From Cypionkella psychrotolerans (lineage in GTDB: Bacteria; Pseudomonadota; Alphaproteobacteria; Rhodobacterales; Rhodobacteraceae), in assembly GCF_001294535.1 (NCBI RefSeq), contig NZ_LGIC01000088.1, forward strand, positions 1 through 64,000: 64,000 nucleotides of DNA. The letters run 5' to 3'. The notes under the pieces were generated by a model. The model made no database searches. It saw only the letters and a list, made by a program, of their open reading frames with translations, and was not told the DNA's origin. The position numbers and the translations under genes are program-made. Shown one piece after another: positions 1 to 7,411 of this stretch. Each line of letters opens with the position of its first letter. The stretch's first letter is position 1.

Positions 1-280
1 CCCTTATCCCTGCTAGACGCGCCAAACGCCAAGCCCTGTTGGGGCTGATGTCTTCGCCCATGTCGCACAGATCATCATGCAACTTGCGGTATCCATAGAC
101 CTCGCCGCTGTCATCCCAAGCCTGCTTCAACAGCACCGTTTGGCGCTGATCCTCCAGCGCACGCTGACAAAAAGGTTCACGCAGCCATGCATAGAAGCCG
201 CTCGGATGAACGGCCAGCATCCGGCACATAGCCCTGACGGCAAAGATTGGCCGGTGTTCGGCGATAAACGCATACCTCAC
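1..280 (-). CDS. IS3-family transposase OrfB, N-terminal part (cut by window edge)
   Basis: The reading frame one base behind orfA continues to the window edge and encodes the HTH_21 part of an IS3 OrfB, with the landmarks FIAEHRPIFAVRAMCRML, HPSGFYAWL and SGEVYGYRKLH. The DDE catalytic core would lie further left and cannot be checked. The frame can begin at a GTG overlapping the orfA stop (278-280) or be entered by frameshift from orfA. No stop or frameshift is seen in the visible part. Confidence 0.85.
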   Translation of the reverse strand, partial: MRYAFIAEHRPIFAVRAMCRMLAVHPSGFYAWLREPFCQRALEDQRQTVLLKQAWDDSGEVYGYRKLHDDLCDMGEDISPNRAWRLARLAGIR

Positions 281-555
281 CGGGATTCCCTGGCGAAGTA
301 TGCGGTCGCCTTTTTTAGGATGTCCCGTTCCTCCGTGACCCGCAGCAGATCTCGCTTCAACCGGCGGATCTCATCAGCTTGCGCATCGACCTCTTGGATC
401 ACCTTTGCGGGCCGCGAAAACTGCTTCTGCCATGTGTAGATCGACTTGGTGCTGACCCCCAATCGCTCGGCCACCTCGCGCACCGGGTAGCCCCGATCCT
501 CGACCTGTGCGACCGCATCGCGCTTGAACTCATCTGTGAATTTGTTCGTGGACAT
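277..555 (-). CDS. IS3-family transposase OrfA
   Basis: A 92-residue DNA-binding subunit of an IS3-type transposase. It opens with a homeodomain-like HTH_Tnp_1 region (FTDEFKRDAVAQV, then VREVAERLGVSTKSIYTWQKQF at about residues 24-45) and ends with a charged coiled-coil segment (EIRRLKRDLLRVTEERDILKKA), the usual layout for OrfA. The start at 555 follows an AAGGAGG ribosome-binding site; an upstream in-frame ATG at 588 lacks one. Its stop overlaps the beginning of orfB, so OrfAB would be made by -1 frameshifting. It appears intact. Confidence 0.92.
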   Translation of the reverse strand: MSTNKFTDEFKRDAVAQVEDRGYPVREVAERLGVSTKSIYTWQKQFSRPAKVIQEVDAQADEIRRLKRDLLRVTEERDILKKATAYFARESR

Positions 556-608
556 ATCGTCCTCCTTGCTTCCAAAATTACCAAGCAAGGCGTCTACAAA
601 TCTAGGGG

Positions 609-809
609 CTATTCAAATTGGCTTGCGCGAATCTTGCCGCTACAATCCAGACCGGCCCCCGAAAGTCGGTATTCTTCCATGTAACCGGCACCCAAAATTC
701 GCTCAACAGTGGCACCGGAAGGATCAACGGCTTGGTGTTGCTGCGTAACGCAGGCAGCAAGAAGTGGAAAAAGCAGGGCGACCGGGCAGAGGTAAAGTTT
801 CGGCTTCAT
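609..809 (-). pseudogene. Small lipoprotein gene truncated by the IS insertion
   Basis: The remaining 66 codons start at 809 and encode a lipoprotein signal peptide (MKPKLYLCPVALLFPLLAAC, lipobox LAAC with Cys20) followed by a short polar segment. The final codons and the TAG stop (609-611) lie inside the IS terminus, so the original C-terminus is lost or displaced beyond the element. The protein family is not recognised. It would have been lipidated and anchored in a membrane. Whether the remnant is still expressed cannot be told. Confidence 0.75.
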
Positions 810-1026
810 GGTATCTCCAACGTGCATGTTCTTCACTCTGTCACCAAAAGCCTTGCACCGAAAGTGGCTAGATAGCTGTTTCCGGCCCATCCCGTTCAAG
901 TGGTAAGTAAGTGCTTATTCACTATAAGTATTTGATATAATTGAAAAATTTATGAAGAATGACTCTTGCGCACAGATTCCCGGTCTGTTTAGATTCAGGC
1001 ATCGAACAGCACAAGGAACCGAACCG

Positions 1027-1197
1027 ATGCCGAACTTCATTCCCGACGCCACCTATGACCGCCTTCTGCCTGATCTGCGCGAAGCCGCCTTGTCAGGCGA
1101 CTGGCGCAGCGCCCTAGCCGAAGTGCTTGGGGCCGCCGACGTGCTGCCCGAGGTTTGCCGGGGTGATTTTGTGGAGGGTGTGCGGCTGGTGGCTTAG
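1027..1197 (+). CDS. Small hypothetical protein (56 aa)
   Basis: An unrecognised 56-residue acidic protein (begins MPNFIPDATYDRL) with a helical segment LREAALSGDWRSALAEVLGAADVL. The start at 1027 is chosen over an in-frame ATG at 952 because the upstream codons read like non-coding sequence, and an AAGGAA stretch lies about 10 bases before 1027. It sits alone between the truncated lipoprotein gene and the element's small-gene cluster. Coding status is moderately supported by GC-rich third positions only. Confidence 0.5.
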   Translation: MPNFIPDATYDRLLPDLREAALSGDWRSALAEVLGAADVLPEVCRGDFVEGVRLVA

Positions 1198-1297
1198 TTG
1201 ACGTAACGTCATATGCTGTCCGGTGCATTTGATCCTTGCATATGGTAACTAAACGTGTTACCAATTAAGTGACCGATACCAAAGCAAGGCGAACCAA

Positions 1298-1843
1298 ATG
1301 GCACTTACCCCGGCTGACAAGCAACGTCGTTACAGGGAGCGCGTGCGCAAACAAGAGACGCAAGAAAGTCTGAACACTACTGAACCCTTCAAAGAGCCTT
1401 TCTTTGAGTTCTGGGGTTATGGTGCAGATTGGAGTGCGTTTGAACTTCCACTTGCCTTGGCTGGCATCGTCGCGCCGGATTTTAAGGATGATCGTGGACC
1501 GAAGGACTTTGTGCTGCCTCACGCTACCGATGGCCTGACCGCCCCATTTGATCCCAACGATCCCTTTGATCGTCGGTCTGTTGTTTCCGGGCAGGGTTCG
1601 CTTGGCCGGGCGGAAGTCATGATTGATTGCCTTTTGGACGCGGCGGTTGCGCTATCCGGGGCTGTCCAGAGCTACAAGACGCGCGAGATCATGAAGCGCC
1701 TTGCAGAAATCGAGGCTTCCGACCTGTCGGATACCGAAGCGAAGAAGTCCGCGCTTAAAGAGGCTGCAAGGCTGCAAAAGATGCTGGACCAGCTTGAAAA
1801 GCAGGTTCGCTGGACCTTCCCGCAATGGAAGGTGACGGGCTGA
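1298..1843 (+). CDS. Hypothetical element-borne protein (181 aa)
   Basis: A 181-residue protein with a basic start (ALTPADKQRRYRERVRKQ), a pattern often seen at the N-terminus of small proteins carried on proteobacterial prophages and islands. The C-terminal third (about 125-175) is strongly helical and charged, with EIMKRLAEIEASDLSDTEAKK and KMLDQLEKQV, suggesting a coiled coil. No enzyme motif was seen. It is the first of three consecutive same-strand genes ending at a terminator at about 2765, and probably belongs to the integrated element. Confidence 0.7.
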   Translation: MALTPADKQRRYRERVRKQETQESLNTTEPFKEPFFEFWGYGADWSAFELPLALAGIVAPDFKDDRGPKDFVLPHATDGLTAPFDPNDPFDRRSVVSGQGSLGRAEVMIDCLLDAAVALSGAVQSYKTREIMKRLAEIEASDLSDTEAKKSALKEAARLQKMLDQLEKQVRWTFPQWKVTG

Positions 1844-1934
1844 AAAACGCCTAAAGAGAAGGACAGTGGCGGCGGCGCTCAAACTCATCCGCCACTGTCC
1901 AAAAACTACCGTCATCCACAGAAGGATTAAAAAG

Positions 1935-2471
1935 ATGACCGCACTTGTTGATGTTACCACGACCACTACCCCGGCGGCAACCTTGTCGCTTGTTGAGCGT
2001 ATCAAGGGCTATCTTGACACCTATAATCAGGCTGCCGCTGACGCTGATGCTGAGTATCGGCGCGAAGATCCCGACGCCCCCCCTGCACCTGTTTACGGCA
2101 TCGCAGATGTGGTAAAGGGTGTGTCCGCCTCTGACATCCGCAACGGCTTGGGCTTGGATGGGCATGATGCGATGGAGTGCATTGTGGATGAAATCATGCG
2201 CGAGATCGCAGGTGACGAATATGACCCGTGGCCCGAGTTGACGAAGCAAGAATTGCGCTTCCTCATTGGTGAGAGGAGGAGCAGTTTACAGTGTCCCTAT
2301 CGCCTCTTCACCGCAGCTTGGTTTGATGAACAAAAGCCTCTGACCTTTGCAGAGAGGGTTCTGGCGGATCGCCACCGCGCATGGCTGGAAAAGGATAGCT
2401 ACGATAAGCGCAAGCGGCTGGCAAAGGCGCAAGCTGAGGTTGCCAAGCTGACCGGAACGGCCGCGTCATGA
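1935..2471 (+). CDS. Hypothetical element-borne protein (178 aa)
   Basis: A 178-residue unrecognised protein. After a Thr-rich start it carries an acidic helical middle (IKGYLDTYNQAAADADAEYRRED) and a basic C-terminal helix (RKRLAKAQAEVAKL). Translation is taken from 1935, which has a GAAGGA ribosome-binding site; the in-frame ATG at 1866 has none and would add 23 atypical residues. It overlaps the next gene by four bases, so the two are probably translationally coupled. No signal peptide or membrane segment. Confidence 0.7.
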   Translation: MTALVDVTTTTTPAATLSLVERIKGYLDTYNQAAADADAEYRREDPDAPPAPVYGIADVVKGVSASDIRNGLGLDGHDAMECIVDEIMREIAGDEYDPWPELTKQELRFLIGERRSSLQCPYRLFTAAWFDEQKPLTFAERVLADRHRAWLEKDSYDKRKRLAKAQAEVAKLTGTAAS

Positions 2472-2749
2472 GCAGCACCAGCAGCCAGACCGTTGCCGCA
2501 GCGGATACCTTCGCGTTTTTCCTCTATGATGGCAGGCCGCGCGCACAACCCAACAGTGGCGGGATTATTTTCAGGCACCCCATCGTCCGTATCGGCTTCG
2601 AGGGCAAATTTACCATCAAGCGCGACACCATCACCGTTACTTTCGGTTCAAAGAAGAAGACGACCCAGCTTGGTGGAATGGACCCGCTCAACCTTGCTGA
2701 AATGCTGATGTCTGAACTGATGCGCGAAGTTCACGCAGACGCTGCCTAA
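2468..2749 (+). CDS. Hypothetical element-borne protein (93 aa)
   Basis: An unrecognised 93-residue protein. The middle looks beta-rich (IVRIGFEGKFTIKRDTITVTFGSKKKTTQL) and the end is an amphipathic helix (LAEMLMSELMREVHADAA). Its ATG overlaps the preceding gene by four bases. A stem-loop terminator begins about 15 bases after the stop, marking the end of the three-gene unit. Confidence 0.65.
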   Translation: MSSTSSQTVAAADTFAFFLYDGRPRAQPNSGGIIFRHPIVRIGFEGKFTIKRDTITVTFGSKKKTTQLGGMDPLNLAEMLMSELMREVHADAA

Positions 2750-2762
2750 CCCTTACCACGAC

Positions 2763-2791
2763 AAGCGGGCATCTTCGGATGCCCGTTTTTC
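2763..2791 (+). terminator. Rho-independent terminator
   Basis: GCGGGCATC-TTCG-GATGCCCG followed by TTTTTCTTT. The stem is a near-perfect 8 bp with a stable tetraloop and a T-run, placed just after the last gene of the + strand trio. Confidence 0.9.
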
Positions 2792-2860
2792 TTTCCCATC
2801 CCAACAAACAGATTCAGCCAGCGACACTAAAGACTTAGGGTAACAACCCTGAGTATCAAA

Positions 2861-3058
2861 ATGCCTGCAACCGCCACCCCGTCCGATCTGCAAAGACTAC
2901 GCGCAGCACTCGCTAAAGTCGCCAAGCTGGTGATCGTGGACCCGGCTTTCTCGCCAATCTTCGCGCGTCTGGAACAAGAGATTGCACTCGCTGAGGCCGA
3001 GGGTGATCTGATCAGCCGCGCCCGAGCCGTGGCAGCGCGTCACAGCGCTATGGCTTGA
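2861..3058 (+). CDS. Small hypothetical protein (65 aa)
   Basis: A 65-residue, Ala-rich, mostly helical protein (begins MPATATPSDLQRLRAAL) of unknown function. It runs tail-to-tail into the recombinase gene, with the two 3' ends overlapping by about 19 bases. It lies beyond the terminator of the preceding unit, so it would need its own promoter. No convincing ribosome-binding site was seen, and the call rests on codon use and length. Confidence 0.5.
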   Translation: MPATATPSDLQRLRAALAKVAKLVIVDPAFSPIFARLEQEIALAEAEGDLISRARAVAARHSAMA

Positions 3059-4308
3059 ATTAGCGTGTGGAGGTGTTCCAGATCAGCGCCTTCACCATAG
3101 CGTTCGCGGGTGAGCCGGTGGCCCATAAGGTCGCGCCGTATCCGTTCATCTACACCGACTTTCAACATGCGATCTTCAAACGAGTGCCGAAGTGAATAGA
3201 GGCTATGCGCTGCTGTTTCGCGCAGACCGTTCGCGGTCAGATAGTCACTGATCGCTTTTGATAGCCCTTCGCTTTCCCGGTAACGCGGAAAGCCATCGGG
3301 GAAGGCGCGCAACGCCTCTAGGCTGACACCGACAAGCGGTATCTTGCGCCGCGCATGTTTGGTTTTCAGTTTCCGACCATCCGGCTCAATGCTGATATAC
3401 GGCACGTTGGAACTGAGATTGATCGTGCTTGCGGTCAGGGCGCAAATTTCCGAAGGCCGCGCGCCGGTGTTCACCATGACAAGCAAGACTGCGCGCGCTT
3501 CGGCGTCTAGCCCATCTAGCGCGCCACGTTTCAACAGCTTGTTTTTGATCCAGTCCAGAGAGAAGGGCGGGCGGGTGTTCTTTTCGCCTTCCTCTAAGCG
3601 CAACCCGCCAAGAGGTAGCGTAAGCCCGAGGCGCTTTTCTTCGTTGACCAGTTTCAGCACCTTGCCGAAGTGATCCATATTCTTGTTGACGGTGGTAGGG
3701 TTCAAATCTTCGGTTTCGATCCGTTCAAGCCACCAGTCGCGAAACGCGCGGACATCATCGCGGCTGATCTCGCCAATCGCCTTATCACCGACAACGGCAA
3801 TGAAGTCGCGGATGGCCTGCTTGATCGGGCTTTTCCATTTTTTGACCTGCGCTTCTGACTTCCCGAGCGTTTTGGCCTTCGCCAGCGTCCAAAACAGTTC
3901 CAGCGCACGGGAAACCTTGATCGGCGGTTCTGCTATGGTGCCTAAGACCGCCGCCGCTTCGATCAGGTGAAGTTCATTGCCAAGAGTCTGCACGGCTTCA
4001 ACCCGCTGCAAAAGTTCATGGCGTTCCAGCTTGGCAACGCGGGCCGCTGGCATGTAGCGAAAGCCACGCACGGCAGCGAGTTCCTTAGCCGCCTCAAACC
4101 GAGATTCGGCATCGGTGCTGTCACCAGCCAATCGCGCTTCCCAAGCCTCGATCATCTGCGCCCAAGCCATTGGCGCTTTTGCCTTGGCAACTGACTCGCT
4201 GTCGGTGTGAAGGCTTATCCAAACGGTTTCGCGCGCCTCTACCGGCTGGTAGCGCCGGGGAACACGTTTCACGAGTTGGTATATCTTGCCGCGTTGTTTG
4301 ATGTTCAT
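3040..4308 (-). CDS. Tyrosine recombinase / site-specific integrase (DUF6538 N-terminus)
   Basis: A 422-residue integrase. The N-terminal ~60 residues (IYQLVKRVPRRYQPVEARETVWISL) match the DUF6538 arm of this integrase group, followed by a helical core-binding region (about 130-225) and a catalytic domain. Visible catalytic residues are Arg284 (TGARPSEI), a Lys near 314-316, Arg374-His375 (YSLRH, where the usual first His is Tyr371), His397 (MGHRL) and nucleophile Tyr404. The start at 4308 is preferred because the frame extends upstream only through the tRNA. Its 3'-of-tRNA-Tyr position is classic for an island integrase using the tRNA 3' end as attB. Confidence 0.93.
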   Translation of the reverse strand: MNIKQRGKIYQLVKRVPRRYQPVEARETVWISLHTDSESVAKAKAPMAWAQMIEAWEARLAGDSTDAESRFEAAKELAAVRGFRYMPAARVAKLERHELLQRVEAVQTLGNELHLIEAAAVLGTIAEPPIKVSRALELFWTLAKAKTLGKSEAQVKKWKSPIKQAIRDFIAVVGDKAIGEISRDDVRAFRDWWLERIETEDLNPTTVNKNMDHFGKVLKLVNEEKRLGLTLPLGGLRLEEGEKNTRPPFSLDWIKNKLLKRGALDGLDAEARAVLLVMVNTGARPSEICALTASTINLSSNVPYISIEPDGRKLKTKHARRKIPLVGVSLEALRAFPDGFPRYRESEGLSKAISDYLTANGLRETAAHSLYSLRHSFEDRMLKVGVDERIRRDLMGHRLTRERYGEGADLEHLHTLIQAIAL

Positions 4309-4441
4309 GCTGGAATGATGCACCGGAATCGCTTCAAAGCCAAGCTGAGCGCATAGCATTTTGTGTAGTAAAATGTGCAGCACTTTTGAACAAAACAAAA
4401 GGCAGTTTTTTGCAAAACTGCCGTAAGTCCTTGAAATCATT

Positions 4442-4525
4442 TGGTGGGCGATCTTGGAATCGAACCAAGCATGAGTCGCCTCGGCGGAGTTACAGTCCGC
4501 TGCCGCACCTTGCAGCATATCGCCC
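4442..4525 (-). tRNA. tRNA-Tyr (anticodon GTA)
   Basis: Minus strand, about 84 nt. The T arm is CTTGG-TTCGATT-CCAAG, the 3' end is ATCGCCC-A-CCA pairing with GGGCGAT at the 5' end, the D stem is GCTGC/GCAGC, and the anticodon loop is CTGTAAC with anticodon GTA. A long variable arm makes it a class II tRNA, as expected for bacterial tRNA-Tyr. The encoded CCA at 4442-4444 borders the integrase region, so the tRNA 3' end is the likely attachment site. The exact 5' end may be off by a base or two. Confidence 0.93.
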
Positions 4526-4656
4526 ACTGCGGCGGTGATTACCGAAGCCCCAAGCGGGCGTCAAGGGCGGAAAGCGGGATTTCTGAAAGCTTTCGCCTTG
4601 CGCCCAAACCGCGCAACCCGCATTGTCGCGACCGCATGATATGGGGCTGATACGCG

Positions 4657-5442
4657 ATGTCGGGTGATAAAAAACCAACTTGGGTTGTGGACAAAGAACG
4701 CAACCGCCGGGCTGAGGCGCGCGAAACCGTCTGGCTGTTCGGCCTGCACGCGGTGCGTGACGCGCTGATGAACCCCGCGCGCGAGAAAATCCGTCTGGTT
4801 GTCACCAAGAACGCGCTCGACAAGTTGGAGGAAGCGGTGGCTTTCGCCAAGATGGAGCCTGAACTTTCCGATCCGCGCAGTTTCTCGGTGCCGATCGACG
4901 AAGGCTCGGTGCACCAAGGCGCGGCACTTGAAGTCAAAGCGCTGAACTGGGGCAAACTGGCCGATGTGGCGATTTCGGGGGCAGGTGAGCCGCTGATCGT
5001 GCTTCTGGACCGCGTCACCGATCCGCATAACGTCGGCGCGATCCTGCGCTCGGCCGAGGTGTTTGGCGCGCGTGCCGTCGTCGCCCCCCGCCACCATTCC
5101 GCCCCGGAAACCGGTGCTTTGGCCAAAACCGCCAGCGGCGCTTTGGAGCGTCAGCCTTACCTAAAAGTCACCAACTTGGCCGAAGCGATGGTTGAGCTGA
5201 AAGCCATGGGTTACACTCTGGTCGGCCTTGATGGTGATGGCACGGTGGAGTTGTCCGAAGCGATGGCCTCCGTCGGCAAGCGCCCCGTCGCCTTGGTCTT
5301 GGGTGCCGAAGGCCCCGGCCTGCGTGAGAAAACCCGCGAAACCTGCGATATGATCGCCCGCATTCCGTTCGTGGGGGAATTTGGCAGCCTCAACGTCTCG
5401 AACGCAGCAGCGGTGGGCCTCTACGCTGCCGCCACTCGCTAA
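4657..5442 (+). CDS. rlmB: 23S rRNA (guanosine-2'-O-)-methyltransferase RlmB / TrmH family
   Basis: A 261-residue SPOUT methyltransferase that would 2'-O-methylate a guanosine of 23S rRNA with S-adenosylmethionine. An N-terminal substrate-binding domain (about 25-95, ending HQGAA) precedes the knotted SpoU domain with its three motifs: NVGAILRSAEVFG (125-137), LVLGAEGPGLR (213-223) and IPFVGEFGSLNVSNAAAV (236-253). Length is normal for the family. It is divergent from tRNA-Tyr. The E. coli target, G2251, is assumed by family and not shown here. Confidence 0.93.
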   Translation: MSGDKKPTWVVDKERNRRAEARETVWLFGLHAVRDALMNPAREKIRLVVTKNALDKLEEAVAFAKMEPELSDPRSFSVPIDEGSVHQGAALEVKALNWGKLADVAISGAGEPLIVLLDRVTDPHNVGAILRSAEVFGARAVVAPRHHSAPETGALAKTASGALERQPYLKVTNLAEAMVELKAMGYTLVGLDGDGTVELSEAMASVGKRPVALVLGAEGPGLREKTRETCDMIARIPFVGEFGSLNVSNAAAVGLYAAATR

Positions 5443-5460
5443 ACTTTATCTAAATTGTTA

Positions 5461-5480
5461 TCCTCTGCGCGTAAATATCC
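5461..5480 (-). repeat. Dispersed intergenic repeat, copy 1
   Basis: Read on the minus strand, GGATATTTACGCGCAGAGGA matches the family core GGATATTTG.GC..AGAGGATGA, 18 bases after the rlmB stop. Confidence 0.7.
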
Positions 5481-5673
5481 TTGGGTGCGTAGAAGTTTGC
5501 TCCGAAGGAGCGAAGAAACGTCGTAGCGGCGGGCTAGCCGCTCAGGCTTTGCCGCAGCTGCATCATCACAAATGCGCGACCGCCTCTTAAATCCGGCGCT
5601 GTGGTATCCATATCATCATGACGCGAGCCGGAACTCTCGCGGTGCCTGTTTACTGTCCCTCGTTCCACACCTT

Positions 5674-5717
5674 GACGTCCGGCCCACGGGTTGATCCTGT
5701 GCCCCGGACGTCTTTTT
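5674..5717 (+). terminator. Strong stem-loop terminator, not adjacent to a CDS
   Basis: The outer stem GACGTCCGG / CCGGACGTC is perfect, the loop contains a further imperfect pairing (CCCACGGG with CCTGTGCC), and TTTTT follows. It lies 231 bases after rlmB and about 30 before the next start codon. Confidence 0.8.
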
Positions 5718-5745
5718 ATTCACAGCCTACACTCTGGAGCCTGCC

Positions 5746-6180
5746 ATGCTGCACAGCACCGATGCCGAAATCCGCGATATCTTAAGCACAGTGCAGACCA
5801 TCGCCGTCGTTGGCTGGTCGCCGAACCCCGACCGCCCGAGCCATGGCGTGGCGCGGTTTTTGGCGCAGCAGGGCTATCGGGTGATCCCGGTCAATCCGGG
5901 GCAGGCGGGACAGGTGGCCTTGGGTGAAGTGGTCCGTGCCAGCCTGTCCGAGATCGAAGGCGGTGTGGATATGGTCGATATCTTCCGCCGCTCGGAAGAA
6001 GCGGGTGCGGTGGTGGATCAGGCTTTGGCAGCTTTTCCCAACCTCAAAGCCGTCTGGATGCAGCTAGGCGTGACAGATGCCGAGGCCGCCAAGCGCGCCG
6101 AAGCCCGCGGGGTAACAGCGATCATGAACCGCTGCCCCGCCATCGAAATTCCCCGCCTCGGCATCGCGCGAAAATCTTAA
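5746..6180 (+). CDS. CoA-binding domain protein (YccU-like)
   Basis: A 144-residue single-domain Rossmann-fold protein of the CoA_binding_2 family. The N-terminal nucleotide-binding strand is IAVVGWSPNPDRPSHGVARFL (19-39), followed by GYRVIPVNPG and, at the C-terminal side, VWMQLGV and a family-typical Cys in MNRCPAIE. The family is known to bind CoA, but the biological role is unsettled; it may be regulatory or a CoA-dependent deacylase-like scaffold. It is a stand-alone gene preceded by a terminator, with a 46-bp repeat beginning 22 bases after the stop. Confidence 0.85.
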   Translation: MLHSTDAEIRDILSTVQTIAVVGWSPNPDRPSHGVARFLAQQGYRVIPVNPGQAGQVALGEVVRASLSEIEGGVDMVDIFRRSEEAGAVVDQALAAFPNLKAVWMQLGVTDAEAAKRAEARGVTAIMNRCPAIEIPRLGIARKS

Positions 6181-6202
6181 CAAGCGGTAAACGCCCGACC
6201 GT

Positions 6203-6248
6203 AACCTATTGATTTTATATAGGAGCAGCCTCTGTCCACGCGTGGACA
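6203..6248 (+). repeat. 46-bp repeat with 16-bp palindrome, copy A
   Basis: AACCTATTGATTT, 17 non-conserved bases, then the perfect palindrome TGTCCACGCGTGGACA. The same arrangement with identical spacing is found inverted at 21281-21326. The palindrome overlaps the extreme 3' end of the Ada-domain gene on the other strand. Confidence 0.85.
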
Positions 6249-6469
6249 TCCCGTGCCGCACAGCGCTTGCACCGCCGATAGCCGCCGGCCTCAGCCTGCT
6301 CTGCGGCTGCAAAAACCCGCAAATTCTTCCGCAGCGGCGGGCGCGAGGGGCAGCCGAAATCACAATAAATCCCGGTGCTCGCCACCCCATAAAACCCCGC
6401 CCGCGCGACCTTGCCCAGCAAATCCTGCCAGTCCTGATCCAAAGCCTCGCATCCGCCCGTCAAAGCCAT
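6215..6469 (-). CDS. Stand-alone Ada-type metal-binding domain protein (84 aa)
   Basis: An 84-residue protein consisting almost only of the N-terminal zinc domain of Ada, the methylation sensor. The signature is FYGVASTGIYCDFGC followed by RPPLRKNLRVF and RRCKRC. The four zinc-ligand cysteines are Cys36, Cys40, Cys67 and Cys70; in Ada the first acts as phosphotriester methyl acceptor. There is no AraC or methyltransferase domain after it, and the frame ends shortly after RRCKRC. It overlaps the end of the upstream transporter gene by 10 bases, so it is probably co-translated. It may be a minimal alkylation-repair or sensing module, or simply a metal-binding protein. Confidence 0.8.
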   Translation of the reverse strand: MALTGGCEALDQDWQDLLGKVARAGFYGVASTGIYCDFGCPSRPPLRKNLRVFAAAEQAEAGGYRRCKRCAARDVHAWTEAAPI

Positions 6470-7332
6470 TTCAAAACCCGCCCATCCAATGCCACCAATC
6501 CCGCCGCGATCAATCCAAACCCGGCCAACTGCCGCCCCGAGATCGCATCCCCTAGAAACACCGCCCCCAGCAGGCAAGCCGACACCGGCACCAAAAACGT
6601 CACCAGCATCAGATTGGTCGGCCCGGCTGACGCCAGCAGACGGAAATAAATCAGATAGGCCAGCGCCGTGGAAAACGCCGCAATCGCCAGCACAGCCGCG
6701 ATGACGGGAAGCCCCGGCACCGGCAGGCTCCACGGTCGATCCACCACCAGCCAGATCGGCAGCAACAGCACCGCCGCCGAAATCACCTGCCCGAAAGCCG
6801 TCGCCAGTGGCGGCACCCCTAAGCTTCGAAACCGCCGCCCCCAAATCCCCGCCAGCCCATAAGAAAACGCCGCCCCCAGACAAGCAAGACTGGCCCAGAG
6901 ATCGCCCACAGCCGCCCCGCCCATCATCACCACCACGCCGGCAAAGCCGCAAGCCAGCCCTGCGGCCTTCGGAACAGTGATCTTCTCATCGGTCAACAGA
7001 TGCGCCAACAGGACGCCCCAGAGCGGCGTGGTGGCGTTCAGGATCGAGGCCATCCCGCCACTGATCCGCCCCTGTGCCAGCACAAACAGCGTGAACGGGA
7101 TCGCATTGTTCAGCAGCCCCATCACTGCAAGCGCCCGCCACACCGGAACGCCTTTCGGAAACGCTGTGCCACTGACCCACAAAGCCAGCGCGAGAAAGCC
7201 GGTGCCAAGCCCAACCCGCCCCCACACGACACTCAACGTCGGCAGGCCGTGCAGTGCGATCGCCACAAAGAAAAACGACCCGCCCCACAGCAGGGACAGG
7301 ATCGCCAGACGAAACCAATCTTTAGCGGACAT
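6460..7332 (-). CDS. DMT-superfamily (EamA) inner-membrane transporter
   Basis: A 290-residue protein with about ten hydrophobic segments arranged as two EamA repeats (about 5-135 and 145-285), for example LAILSLLWGGSFFFVAIAL at the start and ATAFGQVISAAVLLLPIWLV in the second half. Family members export amino acids, other metabolites or drugs. The substrate cannot be told. It is transcribed leftward and overlaps the Ada-domain gene. The first-repeat motif FILNATTPLWGVLLAHLL-like region is well kept, so the protein looks intact. Confidence 0.88.
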   Translation of the reverse strand: MSAKDWFRLAILSLLWGGSFFFVAIALHGLPTLSVVWGRVGLGTGFLALALWVSGTAFPKGVPVWRALAVMGLLNNAIPFTLFVLAQGRISGGMASILNATTPLWGVLLAHLLTDEKITVPKAAGLACGFAGVVVMMGGAAVGDLWASLACLGAAFSYGLAGIWGRRFRSLGVPPLATAFGQVISAAVLLLPIWLVVDRPWSLPVPGLPVIAAVLAIAAFSTALAYLIYFRLLASAGPTNLMLVTFLVPVSACLLGAVFLGDAISGRQLAGFGLIAAGLVALDGRVLKWL

Positions 7333-7411
7333 TGCAGGCTCCCTTCACAGGTCGCCAGATAAACCGGACCGCCCCAGAAAAGCGACCCGCTTTATGCTAT
7401 TTCTTCCGCAG

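Larger units (their letters stand above)
1..615 (-). mobile_element. IS3-family insertion sequence, partial (left window edge)
   Basis: The element runs on the minus strand from an end at about 615 to beyond the window's left edge. The end begins TGAATAGCCCC on the minus strand, with the TG dinucleotide usual for IS3-family termini. Inside are orfA (HTH, leucine-zipper-like tail) and the start of orfB, overlapping in the -1 arrangement typical of IS3 elements. The insertion interrupts a lipoprotein gene, whose last codons and stop now come from the IS end. The other terminus and the target duplication are outside the window. Confidence 0.85.
5443..5745. other. Intergenic region with repeat copy and an orphan terminator
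   Basis: 303 bases without a recognised CDS. It holds one copy of the dispersed repeat (5461-5480), a small stem AGCGGC-N6-GCCGCT near 5525, a stem GCGAG-N8-CTCGC near 5622, and a strong intrinsic terminator (5674-5717) that does not directly follow a gene. The part 5590-5717 may be a small RNA or the 3' end of the rlmB transcript. Confidence 0.55.

Noticed and set aside
1-3000. A second copy of the tRNA-Tyr 3' end marking the far attachment site
   Set aside because: I looked for strings like CTTGGAATCGAACC and GGCGATC in this stretch and found none, so the element's far end is not assigned.
6470-6952. Upstream extension of the Ada-domain frame (to about 245 codons)
   Set aside because: The extension is the out-of-frame shadow of the DMT transporter (Gly/Ala/Arg-rich). 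The Ada domain itself begins after the ATG at 6469.
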